Assembly: GCA_026388095.1 (NCBI GenBank)
Contig: JAPLKL010000064.1
Span: 42,271-106,270, forward strand
Length of the DNA: 64,000 bases
Reading direction: 5' to 3'
Source: Elusimicrobiota bacterium
GTDB taxonomy: Bacteria; Elusimicrobiota; Elusimicrobia; UBA1565; UBA9628
Below, piece by piece: positions 43,001 through 51,887 of this stretch (position 1 is its first letter; each line of letters begins with the position of its first letter). The notes under the pieces are model-generated. The model was not told the origin of the DNA, made no database searches, and saw only the letters and a list, made by a program, of their open reading frames with translations. The position numbers and the translations under genes are program-made.

Positions 43001-43362
43001 TGGGAGGCTCCCGCCGCGTCATTGCTCATGCCTTGATAGGCCAATCATAGCAAACAAAATCAGGCAGTCAGCCCCACAGAATCAACGTCCCAGGACGAAC
43101 CTTCCGCAATGACGAAAACCCGGGCTGAGACCAATGAAGGAGAAACCGGACCCCCGGCCGCTACGTCTTTACCAAAGTCTAGATTAAAATATCGCTTTTA
43201 TTGACCATTTCTGTTGTTTTAAGCCACTAATTTGCAGATTATGCCAATCTTGCAATCGCGACATTTTGTCGTGAAGAGTGTCGCGATTTTACATAAGCCG
43301 CAAATTTACGCACGAATCGCGACACAGTGTCGCGAAATCTGTCGCATTAAAGAATCTGGCGA
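43001..43362. promoter_or_regulatory. Intergenic region with palindromic TCGCGACA sites, upstream of the helicase gene
   Basis: No gene is seen here. An AT-rich part (43180-43250) leads to two inverted repeats: AATCGCGACA (43254-43263) with TGTCGCGATT (43279-43288), and the perfect TCGCGACACAGTGTCGCGA at 43317-43335. Half-sites TCGTGA and TGTCGCA lie nearby. The region is upstream of the helicase/GIY-YIG genes and downstream of the deaminase fusion gene, so an operator for the former is the simplest reading. Confidence 0.55.
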
Positions 43363-45276
43363 CTATTCATAATCCTTCAAATCTTCAGGATCAAAATCAG
43401 GCAAAAGCTCAGCGGCGGTCCTATCCTTCTTCAACCTTTCAAGATACGCCAGATGTTTGTCGATGGATTGCTCAAGACCTCCCATTGTCTCCCCATAGAA
43501 GATCTGTCCCGTGAAGGGCGAATAGTTCACAAAGTCATTTCTAGCCTTACCACCAAAAGCGATATGAATCGCCTTCGCGACATTGTCGATCCAATCCTTT
43601 GTGACTCCAATTTGGGTCTTGCGATTTTCGGGCGATATGCCTCTCTTGATTCCATTCGCCTGAGAAATCTTCACATCCAAGAACGCCTTAAACTTCTGGA
43701 ACCTCGTTCTCGGCTGAACAGGTGCCGTGACACTTGCCTCCGCAGGGGCCTGCCCCTGCACCACATACTCCGTGGCAGGACCGCGACCAACGCGCGACAG
43801 GAGCCCCAGCTCAACAAAACGCTTCAAATGCCGCTGCGCCTTACGGACGTCAAATCCCATGTGCTGCGCGTATTCGGCCATCGTGGCAGAAATCTTCGAG
43901 GCCAGGAACTCCCAGCCCTTGAGCTCAGCACTGTTGAGTTCCTCCAGGAAACTCTTCGGCAAGGCGTGTACGGCGCTCTCTGGGCTGCGGTAAAGGACCA
44001 GCCTGAGGTACGGGTCCTCCAGAAAGTACTTCGGCAGGGGAAGCCCATGCTGCTGTGACACGCTTCTCATGGACTGCATGCCCAACCCGCGCTCCTCTGC
44101 CAACTCCATCCGGGCAAACACGTAGTGCAATTGGGGGTTCCGACTCAGCATCGGCGCGTTGAATTCCTGGAGCTGCCTCAGGGTAATCGGGGCAATAGGA
44201 CCGCCTGGGCTGCTTATCGTGATTGTGTCCCTAGTGATGGAGAGCTGGCACTTCGCCCCCGCGATAGCGTAGTCCCGATGAACCAGGGCGTTGACCACGG
44301 CCTCGCGGACAAGCTCCAATGGGATATCCGGCCCCTGCTTCCGCCGCATCTGACCCCTGTCGGCGATGTCGGGGAGCTTGTCCTTCAGCCACTTCTCGAC
44401 CAATTCCGGGATAAGAACGATGGGCCCGTCAAAGTCGCGGAGCTCCTCTTGACCGTTGGCGTGGTGTATTGTCGCAAGCAGCCCGGCCTGTGGCAGCACA
44501 TCGCGGGGTTTTGTGCCAAAGAGGAGGCACCCAAAGCCTGTCGGGTTGAGGTGCCCATCATTGTCTTCTTTCAGCAACCCCTGCTGGAGGAGGCGCTTCC
44601 GAAAAGAGGGGGAGTCCACTAGATCTGTGATCTTCGCAGTGCTGCGGTATCGTTCCAGAGCTTCCCCTGAAAGCTCTCCTGCGTCGACGGTAACGATCGG
44701 GTCCTCCAGCTCCGAGAGTTTCACCAACTTGGACTTCTTTTGGGCTGCATGCGCAGCCTTTCGTTCCATAGCTTGATCGATGAAGTCCCGATTCTCAGTA
44801 GTTATGATGCCCTGGAGGTCCCGGTCGAATATGTCCACCTCAACATCATTGTCCAGAAGATAGGTTATCCCCTTGCGATCAACAGTGGGGTCAGGATCCT
44901 CCAGTCCGATCCAGACTTTCTTCACTCTCGCCAGAACGATACGCTCGGCGCAGCTCAGTTTTGGTTCGCGGCGCGACCCCGGGGCGCAAGGCTCCAGAGT
45001 GGTAAACAGAAAGGAGCCATCAAGCTTCTTGTCCCTATTCTTCCTTTCAAGCAGCGTGAACTCGGCATGGTCACCGAACCGAAGTTCTCCCCGATGCGCC
45101 GTCTCAATTGTCCCATCGGGCTTCCATATGGCCACACCGACCAAAGGGCTCGCCTTGCCGTCTTTGCGGGGCTCAGAGACCGATTTCCGCATGGCCTCGA
45201 TGGCCTTCTCCATCATCTCCCTGGGTTTGAAGGGGAGGCTTGCTGTCGCTAGCGCGTCGGTCTTCTTCTCAGCCAT
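43363..45276 (-). CDS. Nucleoside deaminase-HATPase regulator fusion
   Basis: This 637-residue protein starts with a cytidine/deoxycytidylate deaminase-type domain (about 20-170): GDHAEFTLLERK and FTTLEPCAPGS, then KLSCAERI, giving His and two Cys zinc ligands plus the catalytic Glu. The middle (200-430) is the ATP-binding part of the AlbA/RecG-C-like regulators: VREAVVNALVHRDYAIAG, DTITISSPGGPIAP and ELAEERGLGMQS. A winged helix and a C-terminal domain follow. The deaminase takes the place normally held by the AlbA_2 domain. The start is ATG 45276. It may sense or alter nucleotides during phage infection; that is inference. Confidence 0.8.
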   Translation of the reverse strand: MAEKKTDALATASLPFKPREMMEKAIEAMRKSVSEPRKDGKASPLVGVAIWKPDGTIETAHRGELRFGDHAEFTLLERKNRDKKLDGSFLFTTLEPCAPGSRREPKLSCAERIVLARVKKVWIGLEDPDPTVDRKGITYLLDNDVEVDIFDRDLQGIITTENRDFIDQAMERKAAHAAQKKSKLVKLSELEDPIVTVDAGELSGEALERYRSTAKITDLVDSPSFRKRLLQQGLLKEDNDGHLNPTGFGCLLFGTKPRDVLPQAGLLATIHHANGQEELRDFDGPIVLIPELVEKWLKDKLPDIADRGQMRRKQGPDIPLELVREAVVNALVHRDYAIAGAKCQLSITRDTITISSPGGPIAPITLRQLQEFNAPMLSRNPQLHYVFARMELAEERGLGMQSMRSVSQQHGLPLPKYFLEDPYLRLVLYRSPESAVHALPKSFLEELNSAELKGWEFLASKISATMAEYAQHMGFDVRKAQRHLKRFVELGLLSRVGRGPATEYVVQGQAPAEASVTAPVQPRTRFQKFKAFLDVKISQANGIKRGISPENRKTQIGVTKDWIDNVAKAIHIAFGGKARNDFVNYSPFTGQIFYGETMGGLEQSIDKHLAYLERLKKDRTAAELLPDFDPEDLKDYE

Positions 45277-45377
45277 CAACCAGGAGGTTTCCAGACGGTC
45301 TGACTATGTCGGATTCTACCACTTCTCGCATCCCCCCCGCATTTCGTCCCCACCCCCCACCGTTTCCTCATCCACCC

Positions 45378-46264
45378 TGCGCATAACCGCAGCCAACAAC
45401 AACATCATCATCAGCGCCGCCTTCTCCTTCCTAGAAGACCAAACCAAACTCCACGGCGACGAACTCCCCCGCGACCTCCTCCTCAAAGGCTTCCTCTTCG
45501 ACACCCATCGCGTCCCCCTCCTCGGCCCCCAAGGCATCTTCAAGCCCGCCATCATGGAGCTGCCCCTCAGCATATTCACCGCACCCCTCGACCCCGCCAA
45601 GCAGCGCCCCTACAACGACAGATTCGATGACCAAGACCGCGTCCTCTACTGCTACCGCGGCAAAGACCCCCTTCACCGCGACAACGTCGGCGTGCGCTCT
45701 TTTTGAAGCCCCAGCCGCTACCTAGTCGCCGGCCCAGCCTACATCATCAACGACGACCCCCAACACCTCGTCTTCACAGTCCAGGTAGACGACCCATCCA
45801 TCTTAAGAAGGCCCCACGACGCCACCACCGCGGGCGAGATCGCCCTGCGCCGCCACTACATCACCACCGAAGTCCAGCAGCGCGTCCACCAGCGATCCTT
45901 CCGCGAGCGCGTCCTCAAAGCCTATCAGGAACAATGCGCCATCTGCCGACTGCGCCACCAAGAGCTCCTCGACGCCGCCCACATCCTTCCTGACAGCGAC
46001 CCCAGAGGCGAGCCCATCGTCTCCAACGGCCTGGCCCTGTGCAACCTTCATCATGCGGCCTATGACCAGAATATCTTGGGCGTCACGCCCGAGTTGAAAG
46101 TCGAGGTGCGGCTCGACGTCTTAGAAGAGAAGGACGGACCCATGCTGGAGTGGGGCTTGCAGCACTTTCATGGGGCGGACTTATACGTGCCGAAGCGGGC
46201 CGAATGGCAGCCCAACCGAGAGTTCGTGGCCAGCCGGTACGAGGCGTTCCAAAAGGCGCATTAG
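45378..46264 (+). pseudogene. HNH endonuclease gene, broken copy 1
   Basis: The frame gives ITAANNNIIISAAFSFLEDQ, DELPRDLLLKGFLFDTHRV and so on, then DNVGVRSF and TGA at about 45704, and resumes in the same frame with PSRYLVAGPAYIINDDPQHL. Compared with copy 2 at 51.9 kb, the stop coincides with a deletion of about a dozen codons that encode MQLQKPLIYIAGI. The HNH domain after it is intact (CAICRLRHQELLDAAHILPD, GLALCNLHHAAYD). A start is not clear; a CTG near 45378 fits. It is the longest copy of the HNH gene whose pieces recur through the array. Confidence 0.75.
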
Positions 46265-46381
46265 GCGAGCCGAGGAATGGCCCTGCCTCCCTTCGGGAGC
46301 CAGGGCGGGTCCCGCGCTAACGGCGGCGCGGGACCTCGGAACGGCGAGGGAACTTTTTTGGCCTGAGATCGTATGTATTGT
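46265..46381 (+). promoter_or_regulatory. Cassette leader L1
   Basis: It holds a CTCCC-TTCG-GGGAG hairpin within CCCTG...CAGGG, then a GTCCCGCG...CGCGGGAC stem (here with a loop change), then GGGAACTTTTTTGGCC and CGTATGTATTGT ending at the ATG. The same order recurs before five other genes. TATGTATTG may be a -10 box, in which case mRNA would begin near the ATG. Confidence 0.7.
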
Positions 46382-47707
46382 ATGGGCCTCCCAACACCGG
46401 CCGACGACCGCGAGCAGCGCCTCGCCCTGCTTCTCCAGCAAGGCGAAGGCCCCAGCCTGGAGTTCAAACGCTCCACCGGAGAGCTCAAGGAGGCCATGCG
46501 GAGCCTCTGCGCCTTCGCAAATGGAGCCGGCGGCACCGTCCTCTTCGGCGTAGGCCCGGAAGGCGATGCCGCCGGCCAGAAGGTCTCTGACCAGACCCTG
46601 CGCGACATCTCGCAGGCGGCCCAGCGCTTCGAGCCTCCTGTCCATCTCCACATTTGGCGCGCCCAGGCCGCGGCGGGCCTGGAGATCGTCGCCGCCGCCT
46701 GCGAGAGCGGCAAGGACTCCGGCCCCCACACCTACGACGGCCGCGCCTATGAGCGGGTGGGCAGCGCCACCCGCCGGATGCCGCAGACGCGATACGAACG
46801 CCTGCTCCTGGACCGCGCTCACGGCAGGAACCGTTGGGAGAACGCCCCCGCCGTAGGCGTCCTTCCCGGACACCTCGACCGGGACCAGGCCCTGCGCCTG
46901 GCGCGCTTCCGGGGAGTGGACAAGACCGAGTTCCTCGACCAGCGCCAGCTGCGCGGCCCCGCGTTCAAACTCCTGGAGGAGGCCGAGCTCTTCTGCCAGA
47001 GGCACTTCCCCCTGCCCGGCAAGATCGTCCCGGGCCGCCTGCAGCGGGTGGACACCCCGCTCATCCCGCCCGACGCCATGCGCGAGATCCTGGTCAACGC
47101 CCTCATCCACCGCGACTACTCCATAGCGGGCGGCGCCGTGTCCTTGGCCATCTTCGACGACCGCGTCGAGGTCTGGAGCGCCGGAACCTATCCCTCCGGC
47201 ATCACGCCCGACATGCTCGCCGGCAGCCACCAGTCCGTCCAGCGCAACCCGATAATCGCCGACATCTTCTTCCGCGCCGGCCTCATCGAGAAATGGGGCC
47301 GCGGCACCAACCGCGTCATCGCCATGTGCCGCGAGGCTGGGATAGCCCCGCCGAGCTTCCAGGAGATCTCCGGCGCGGCCTTGGTGACTTTCCGGGTCAA
47401 GGTAGCTGAGCCGACCGCGCAAGTCACCGGACAAGTCACCGGACAAGTCGCCGGACAAGTCACCGGACAAGTCCTCCGCTACTGCCAGACTCCGCGAAAG
47501 GCAATCGAGATTCAAAGGACACTTAGACTTCGACATAGGGAGACCTTTCAAGACAACTACCTCAAGCCGCTCCTGGCTAAAGGCTGGCTGGCACGGACCA
47601 TCCCCCAGAAGCCCCACAGCCGCCTGCAAAAATACCTCGCGACCGAAGCCGGGCGCAAGGCGCTTGCCGACGCCCGTCCCGGGAACTCGGAAGAAATACA
47701 GACATGA
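46382..47707 (+). CDS. AlbA/Schlafen-type ATP-binding regulator 1
   Basis: This 441-residue protein has the AlbA_2 domain (LEFKRSTGELKEAMRSLCAF, GTVLFGVGPEG) in residues 1-130, then the HATPase_c_4 part (MREILVNALIHRDYSIAGG, VEVWSAGTYPSG, EKWGRGTNRV), a repeat hinge, and a winged helix (KPHSRLQKYLATEAG). The hinge is four TGQV-type 4-residue repeats encoded by 12-bp repeats of CAAGTCACCGGA. ATG 46382 is directly at the end of leader L1; ATG 46373 is the alternative. Its end is joined to a piece of the HNH gene. Family function is unsettled. Confidence 0.8.
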   Translation: MGLPTPADDREQRLALLLQQGEGPSLEFKRSTGELKEAMRSLCAFANGAGGTVLFGVGPEGDAAGQKVSDQTLRDISQAAQRFEPPVHLHIWRAQAAAGLEIVAAACESGKDSGPHTYDGRAYERVGSATRRMPQTRYERLLLDRAHGRNRWENAPAVGVLPGHLDRDQALRLARFRGVDKTEFLDQRQLRGPAFKLLEEAELFCQRHFPLPGKIVPGRLQRVDTPLIPPDAMREILVNALIHRDYSIAGGAVSLAIFDDRVEVWSAGTYPSGITPDMLAGSHQSVQRNPIIADIFFRAGLIEKWGRGTNRVIAMCREAGIAPPSFQEISGAALVTFRVKVAEPTAQVTGQVTGQVAGQVTGQVLRYCQTPRKAIEIQRTLRLRHRETFQDNYLKPLLAKGWLARTIPQKPHSRLQKYLATEAGRKALADARPGNSEEIQT

Positions 47708-47719
47708 ATTCAGGCCCCC

Positions 47720-47893
47720 GACCTGGAGGTCGAGGTGCGGCTCGACGTGTTAGAAGAGAAGGACGGGCCAATGCTCCAGTGGGGCTTGCAGCACTTTCAT
47801 GGGGCTGACTTATACGTACCGCGGCGGGCCGAGCAGCGGCCCAACCCCGACTTCCTCGCCGACCGCTACGCCATCTTCCAGCAGGCGCATTAA
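47720..47893 (+). pseudogene. HNH 3' fragment (copy 3)
   Basis: The reading PDLEVEVRLDVLEEKDGP, then WGLQHFHGADLYVP and finally FLADRYAIFQQAH plus stop is the last 57 residues of the HNH protein, without the HNH motif. It follows 12 bases after the regulator 1 stop. The break is in the same conserved DNA block that occurs in the other copies. Confidence 0.75.
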
Positions 47894-47967
47894 GCTAACC
47901 CCCGCCTCATAGCCCGCCGGCGCCAAAGGGAGATGGAACTTTTTGGGCCCGAGCTCGTATAGATGGT
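47894..47967 (+). promoter_or_regulatory. Cassette leader L2 (short form)
   Basis: GGAACTTTTTGGGCCCGAGC and CGTATAGATGGT directly before ATG 47968. The two hairpins found in L1, L4 and L5 are absent here. Confidence 0.65.
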
Positions 47968-48526
47968 ATGGGCCAACAGAACCTCCCGGCAGCACAATCC
48001 CCCCAGAAGCTCCTCGGCGACATCCGCGCCCTGATCGAATCGGCTCGCAGTCAAGTCGCCCAAGCCGCGAATGCCGGCCTGGTCAGGCTCTATTGGAGCG
48101 TAGGCCGGCGGGTCCGCCAGGACATCCTCAAGGAGAAACGCGCCGATTATGGCGAAAGGATAGTGTCGACACTGTCGACACAATTGGCGCCCGAATACGG
48201 CCAAGGGTTCGGCCATCGCAACCTCTGGCGGATGGTCCGCTTCGCCGAAGTCTTTCCAGACCCTGCGATTGTGTCCACGCTGTGGACACAATTGAGCTGG
48301 TCCAAATTCTGCGAAATCATCGCGCTCAAAGACCAGCTCCAGCGCGACTTCTACGCCGAGATGTGCCGCCTGGAGAACTGGAGCGTGCGCTCCCTCCGCA
48401 AGAAGATAGCCGACATGCTCTTCGAGCGCACAGCCCTCTCCAAGAAACCCGCCGAGCTCGCCCGCACTGCGGCCCAACCCAGAGTTCCTCGCCGACCGCT
48501 ACGCGATCTTCCAGAAAGCCCACTAA
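47968..48526 (+). pseudogene. DUF1016 (YhcG-type) nuclease gene 1, truncated
   Basis: The first 168 residues match the N-terminal DUF1016 domain of the two later copies (SPQKLLGDIRALIESARSQV, QGFGHRNLWRMVRFAEVFPD, DFYAEMCRLENWSVRSLRKK). After KKPAELA the frame leaves the family, and the DNA joins the last codons of the HNH gene (in another frame: FLADRYAIFQKAH, stop at 48526). The C-terminal PD-(D/E)xK nuclease is gone. An open frame runs on to 48807, but it overlaps the next gene and is not expected to be meaningful. Confidence 0.8.
48160..48292 (+). repeat. Palindrome pair in DUF1016 gene 1
   Basis: ATAGTGTCGAC-ACT-GTCGACACAAT at 48160-48184 (10 of 11 arm pairs) and ATTGTGTCCAC-GCT-GTGGACACAAT at 48268-48292 (11 of 11). 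The centres are 108 bp apart. Both lie in codons for an I-V-x-T-L-x-x-Q-L motif. Confidence 0.85.
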
Positions 48527-48580
48527 GCCCCCTACCGGCGGCAAAATGGAACTTTTGCGGCCCGAGCTCGTATGTATTGT
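48527..48580 (+). promoter_or_regulatory. Cassette leader L3 (short form)
   Basis: GGAACTTTTGCGGCCCGAGC and CGTATGTATTGT directly before ATG 48581. It follows the HNH end fragment without the hairpins. Confidence 0.65.
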
Positions 48581-50005
48581 ATGGGCCGACTGCCCCTCAT
48601 CGACAAGATCGCGCTCCTCATCCGCGAAGGCGAAGGCCTCCTTGCCGAATGCAAGGAGCGCTACACCTCCCGCATAGACGAGGACATCGTCGCCTTCGCC
48701 AACACCAAGGGCGGGACCCTGCTCTTGGGAGTGCGCGACGACGGCAGCATCCGCGGAGAACAGCTCACCAACGACCTCAAAGCCCGCATCAACAGCCTGG
48801 CGCATAACTGCAAGCCGGCCATCGCCGTGGAGACGGCCCAGGCCGGCGGCCTCGTCGCCATCGAAGTGCCGGAAGGCTCCCAGAAGCCCTACAGCTGCGC
48901 CTCCGGCTACTACCGACGGCTCGATGGAAGCACCCAGAAGATGGGCCACGAAGAGCTCCGCCTCATGTTCCGGGAGCACGACGCCTGGCCCTTCGAGGCG
49001 CGGCCGGCACCGGTCCCGGGCTTTGCCGGGATGTCCCGGGCCAAGGCCCTGGCCTTCGCGGCGGAGGCCGGCATCAAAATCGCCCGCACCCCCACAGCCG
49101 ACTTCCTGCGCAGCCTCAAAGTCGCCGATGCCAACGGCGTCAACAACGCCGGCGCCCTCTTCTTCGCCAAGCAAGTCCGCGACTCCCTGCCCCAGGCGCA
49201 GACCACTTTGCTCGCCTTCAAGGGGACCGACCGGGTCCACATTTACGACCGGCGAGACGTCCGCGACGACCTCTTCACCCAGTTCCAGGAAGCCATGCAG
49301 TTCCTGGAGAAGCACCTCAACGTGCGCAGCGAGATCAAAGGCGTGGACCGGCAAGACATCTACGAGCTGCCCCTTGAGGCCCTGCGCGAGGCCGTGGTCA
49401 ACGCCCTCATGCACCGCGACTACAGCGTCACCGGGACGCAGGTCAGCGTCGACGTCTTCGATGACCGCGTCGAGATCACCAACCCCGGCGGGCTGCCCAA
49501 GGGCCTTGCGCCCGGCGCCCTGGGCAAGGGCGTCTCAATCAGGCGCAACGAGCTCGTGGCGGACCTCTTCGCGCGCCTGCACAAGGTCGAAAGGGCTGGG
49601 ACCGGCATCCAACGCATGCGGGCGGCCATGGCCGCGGCGGGGCTCCAGGAGCCGGAGTTCGAGACACACGGCTTCTTCAGGACGGTGCTCTACCGATCCC
49701 CCGAATTCGCCCTCTCGGCCCCGGGGACTAGGGTGGAAACTAGGGTAGAAACTAGGGTAAAAACTGGGGTAGAAACTGTGGTAAAGGCCCGCGCGCTGAT
49801 GCTCGAGCTCATCAGGTGCGATCCGGCCATCACGGGACCCAAAATGGCCGAGAGCACCGGATTGACGCTGAAAGGCGTAGAGTGGAATCTTGACGCGCTC
49901 AAAAAACAGGGCGTCCTCAAGCATGTCGGCCCCAGGAAAGGAGGCCGCTGGGAGGTCCTGACGCCGCCAAGCGATCCGCCCGCCGCCCCTCATCCACCGG
50001 CATAG
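48581..50005 (+). CDS. AlbA/Schlafen-type ATP-binding regulator 2
   Basis: This 474-residue protein has the AlbA_2 domain (LLAECKERYTSRIDEDIVAF, GGTLLLGVRDDGS) and HATPase_c_4 region (LREAVVNALMHRDYSVTG, VEITNPGGLPKG, VERAGTGIQRM). The hinge is built of ETRV-type 4-residue repeats from 12-bp repeats of GTAGAAACTAGG. The winged helix (ESTGLTLKGVEWNLDALKKQ) differs from that of regulator 1 and ends PPSDPPAAPHPPA. Those last codons and the following bases CGGCATAGCGGC also end regulator 3 and two DUF1016 genes. ATG 48581 ends the leader; ATG 48572 is an alternative. Confidence 0.82.
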   Translation: MGRLPLIDKIALLIREGEGLLAECKERYTSRIDEDIVAFANTKGGTLLLGVRDDGSIRGEQLTNDLKARINSLAHNCKPAIAVETAQAGGLVAIEVPEGSQKPYSCASGYYRRLDGSTQKMGHEELRLMFREHDAWPFEARPAPVPGFAGMSRAKALAFAAEAGIKIARTPTADFLRSLKVADANGVNNAGALFFAKQVRDSLPQAQTTLLAFKGTDRVHIYDRRDVRDDLFTQFQEAMQFLEKHLNVRSEIKGVDRQDIYELPLEALREAVVNALMHRDYSVTGTQVSVDVFDDRVEITNPGGLPKGLAPGALGKGVSIRRNELVADLFARLHKVERAGTGIQRMRAAMAAAGLQEPEFETHGFFRTVLYRSPEFALSAPGTRVETRVETRVKTGVETVVKARALMLELIRCDPAITGPKMAESTGLTLKGVEWNLDALKKQGVLKHVGPRKGGRWEVLTPPSDPPAAPHPPA

Positions 50006-50012
50006 CGGCGAT

Positions 50013-50263
50013 CCCATCGTCTCCAACGGCCTGGCCCTGTGCAATCTTCATCACGCGGTCTATGACCGCAATATCTTAGGCGTCACCCCCGAGTTGAAAG
50101 TCGAGGTGCGGCTCGACGTGTTAGAAGAGAAGGACGGACCATGCTGCAGTGGGGCTTGCAGCACTTTCACGGGGCTGACTTATTCGTGCCGAAGCGGGCC
50201 GAATGGCAGCCCAACCGAGAGTTCGTGGCCAGCCGGTACGAGGCCTTCCAAAAGGCGTATTAG
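50013..50263 (+). pseudogene. HNH 3' fragment (copy 4), frameshifted
   Basis: It begins PIVSNGLALCNLHHAVYDRN in mid HNH motif directly after the regulator 2 tail. One base is missing at GGACCATGCTG (GGACCCATGCTG in the other copies), so the end FVASRYEAFQKAY is in another frame. It is a non-functional remnant. Confidence 0.8.
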
Positions 50264-50401
50264 GCGGGCCGAGGGAGGGCCCTGCCTCCCTGCGGGAGCC
50301 AGGGCGGGTCCCGCGCTTCGCGCGGGACCTCAAAACAGAGAGGGCGAGGGAACTTTTTCGGCCTGAGATCGTATGTATAGTGGGGGCTTCCCCCCACCAG
50401 C
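50264..50401 (+). promoter_or_regulatory. Cassette leader L4
   Basis: The full form: CTCCC-TGCG-GGGAG hairpin, a perfect GTCCCGCGC-TT-CGCGCGGGAC-type hairpin, GGGAACTTTTTCGGCCTGAG and CGTATGTATAGTGG. A GGGGGCTTCCCCCC insertion follows before ATG 50402. Confidence 0.7.
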
Positions 50402-51820
50402 ATGCGCCAAAAAGAATCCGAGACCGTCGAGCTCAAGAGATCCACGGCCGAACTCAAGGAGGCCGTCATCTCCGCCGCCGCCATCCTCAACAAGCACCGC
50501 GCCGGCCGGCTCATCTTCGGCCTGCGCAACGACGGCGCCCCGGCCGGCCAGATCGTCTCCGAGCAGACCCTCCGGGACGTCGCGCGAGCTTTCGCGGAGC
50601 ACATCGAACCCCGCCTCTACCCCCGGGTCCGCAAGATCCGGCGCGAAGGCCGGGATTGCGTGGAAGTCCGCTTCGCCGGCAATGACGCCCCCTATCTCGC
50701 CTACGGCCGAGCCTACATACGCGTCGCCGACGAAGACCGCCAGCTCTCGGCCCGGGAGCTCGAGCGCATGTTCCTGCGGCGCGCCAAGGACGCCTCCCGC
50801 TGGGAAGCCGAGCTCTCGGACAAGACGCTGCGCGACGTGGACGCCGCGGCCGTGCGCCGGCTGGTCAAGAAAGGCCGGCTGGCCGGCAGGCTCGACTTCG
50901 CCTTCGCCGGCGTAAAAGCCACGCTCAACAAGCTCAAGCTGCTCCGAGGGCCCCGGCTGCTCAAGGCCGCGCAGGCCCTGTTCTGCAAAGACAACGACCT
51001 GCGCCTACAGGCGGCCGTCTTCGCCGGCACGGACAAGAGCACATTCCTCGACCTCAAGGAGTTCGGCGGGAGCATCTTCAGCGTCCTGGAGGCCGCCGAA
51101 GCCTACATCAAGGAGCACATCGATTGGCGCGTCGGGTTCGGCAGGCTGGAGCGCGAGGAGGTCCCCGAAATCCCCTTAAGCGCCGTGCGCGAGGCGCTGG
51201 TCAACTCCCTCTGCCACCGCGACTACGCGGACCTCAAAGGCAACGAGATCGCCGTGTTCAAGGACCGGGTGGAGATATACAATCCCGGCGAGTTCCCGGA
51301 AGGCTTCACCCCCGAGGACTTCATCGCCGGCCAGGAGCGCTCGGTGCCGCGCAACCCGCTCATCGCCCGGGTCCTGTTCCGGTCCAAGGACGTCGAGGAA
51401 TGGGGCTCCGGCCTCAAGCGGATCTCCCAGGACTGCGCCAGGACCGGCGTCCGGGCGGATTTCAAGGTCCTCAAGAGCGGATTTCTGGTGACTTTCCACC
51501 GCGCTCCGGCCGCGGCGGGAACCGGGAAGCGGTTGGGAGAAAAGTTGGGAGAAACAGTCGGAGAAAGGTTCGGTGTAAAGTTCGGAGAAAAGTTCGGTGT
51601 AAAGTTCGGAGAAAACCAGCGTCGTATACTGGAGCTGGTCCTGGAAGACCCGACCGCGACGGCCCAATCTCTTTCCAAACGGCTCAAGATCAGCACGAGG
51701 GCAACGGAGAAGAATCTGGCCGACTTGAAGAAGAAAGGCCTGCTGCGCCGCGCCGGCCCGGACAAGGGCGGCCATTGGGAGGTCATCGGCCCACCCGCCG
51801 CCCCGCATCCACCGGCATAA
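50402..51820 (+). CDS. AlbA/Schlafen-type ATP-binding regulator 3
   Basis: This 472-residue protein has the AlbA_2 domain (VELKRSTAELKEAVISAAAI, GRLIFGLRNDGA) and HATPase_c_4 region (VREALVNSLCHRDYADLKG, VEIYNPGEFPEG, EEWGSGLKRIS). The hinge has GEKFGVKF-type 4-residue repeats from 12-bp repeats (AAGTTCGGAGAA). The winged helix (LSKRLKISTRATEKNLADLK) is followed by the shared end APHPPA. Sequence similarity to regulators 1 and 2 is moderate, so these are diverged members, not recent copies, whereas their flanks are nearly identical. Confidence 0.82.
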   Translation: MRQKESETVELKRSTAELKEAVISAAAILNKHRAGRLIFGLRNDGAPAGQIVSEQTLRDVARAFAEHIEPRLYPRVRKIRREGRDCVEVRFAGNDAPYLAYGRAYIRVADEDRQLSARELERMFLRRAKDASRWEAELSDKTLRDVDAAAVRRLVKKGRLAGRLDFAFAGVKATLNKLKLLRGPRLLKAAQALFCKDNDLRLQAAVFAGTDKSTFLDLKEFGGSIFSVLEAAEAYIKEHIDWRVGFGRLEREEVPEIPLSAVREALVNSLCHRDYADLKGNEIAVFKDRVEIYNPGEFPEGFTPEDFIAGQERSVPRNPLIARVLFRSKDVEEWGSGLKRISQDCARTGVRADFKVLKSGFLVTFHRAPAAAGTGKRLGEKLGETVGERFGVKFGEKFGVKFGENQRRILELVLEDPTATAQSLSKRLKISTRATEKNLADLKKKGLLRRAGPDKGGHWEVIGPPAAPHPPA

Positions 51821-51887
51821 CGGCAAGCCCATCATCAACCGCGGCAAAGACCCCCTTCACCGCGACAACGTCGACCTGCGCCAATGC

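Noticed and set aside
45690-45720. TGA read through as an amino acid in the HNH gene
   Set aside because: The stop lies at a deletion absent from copy 2, and TGA ends many normal genes in the window.
48527-48807. C-terminal continuation of DUF1016 gene 1
   Set aside because: The open frame is out of register with the family after the junction and overlaps the leader and start of regulator 2.
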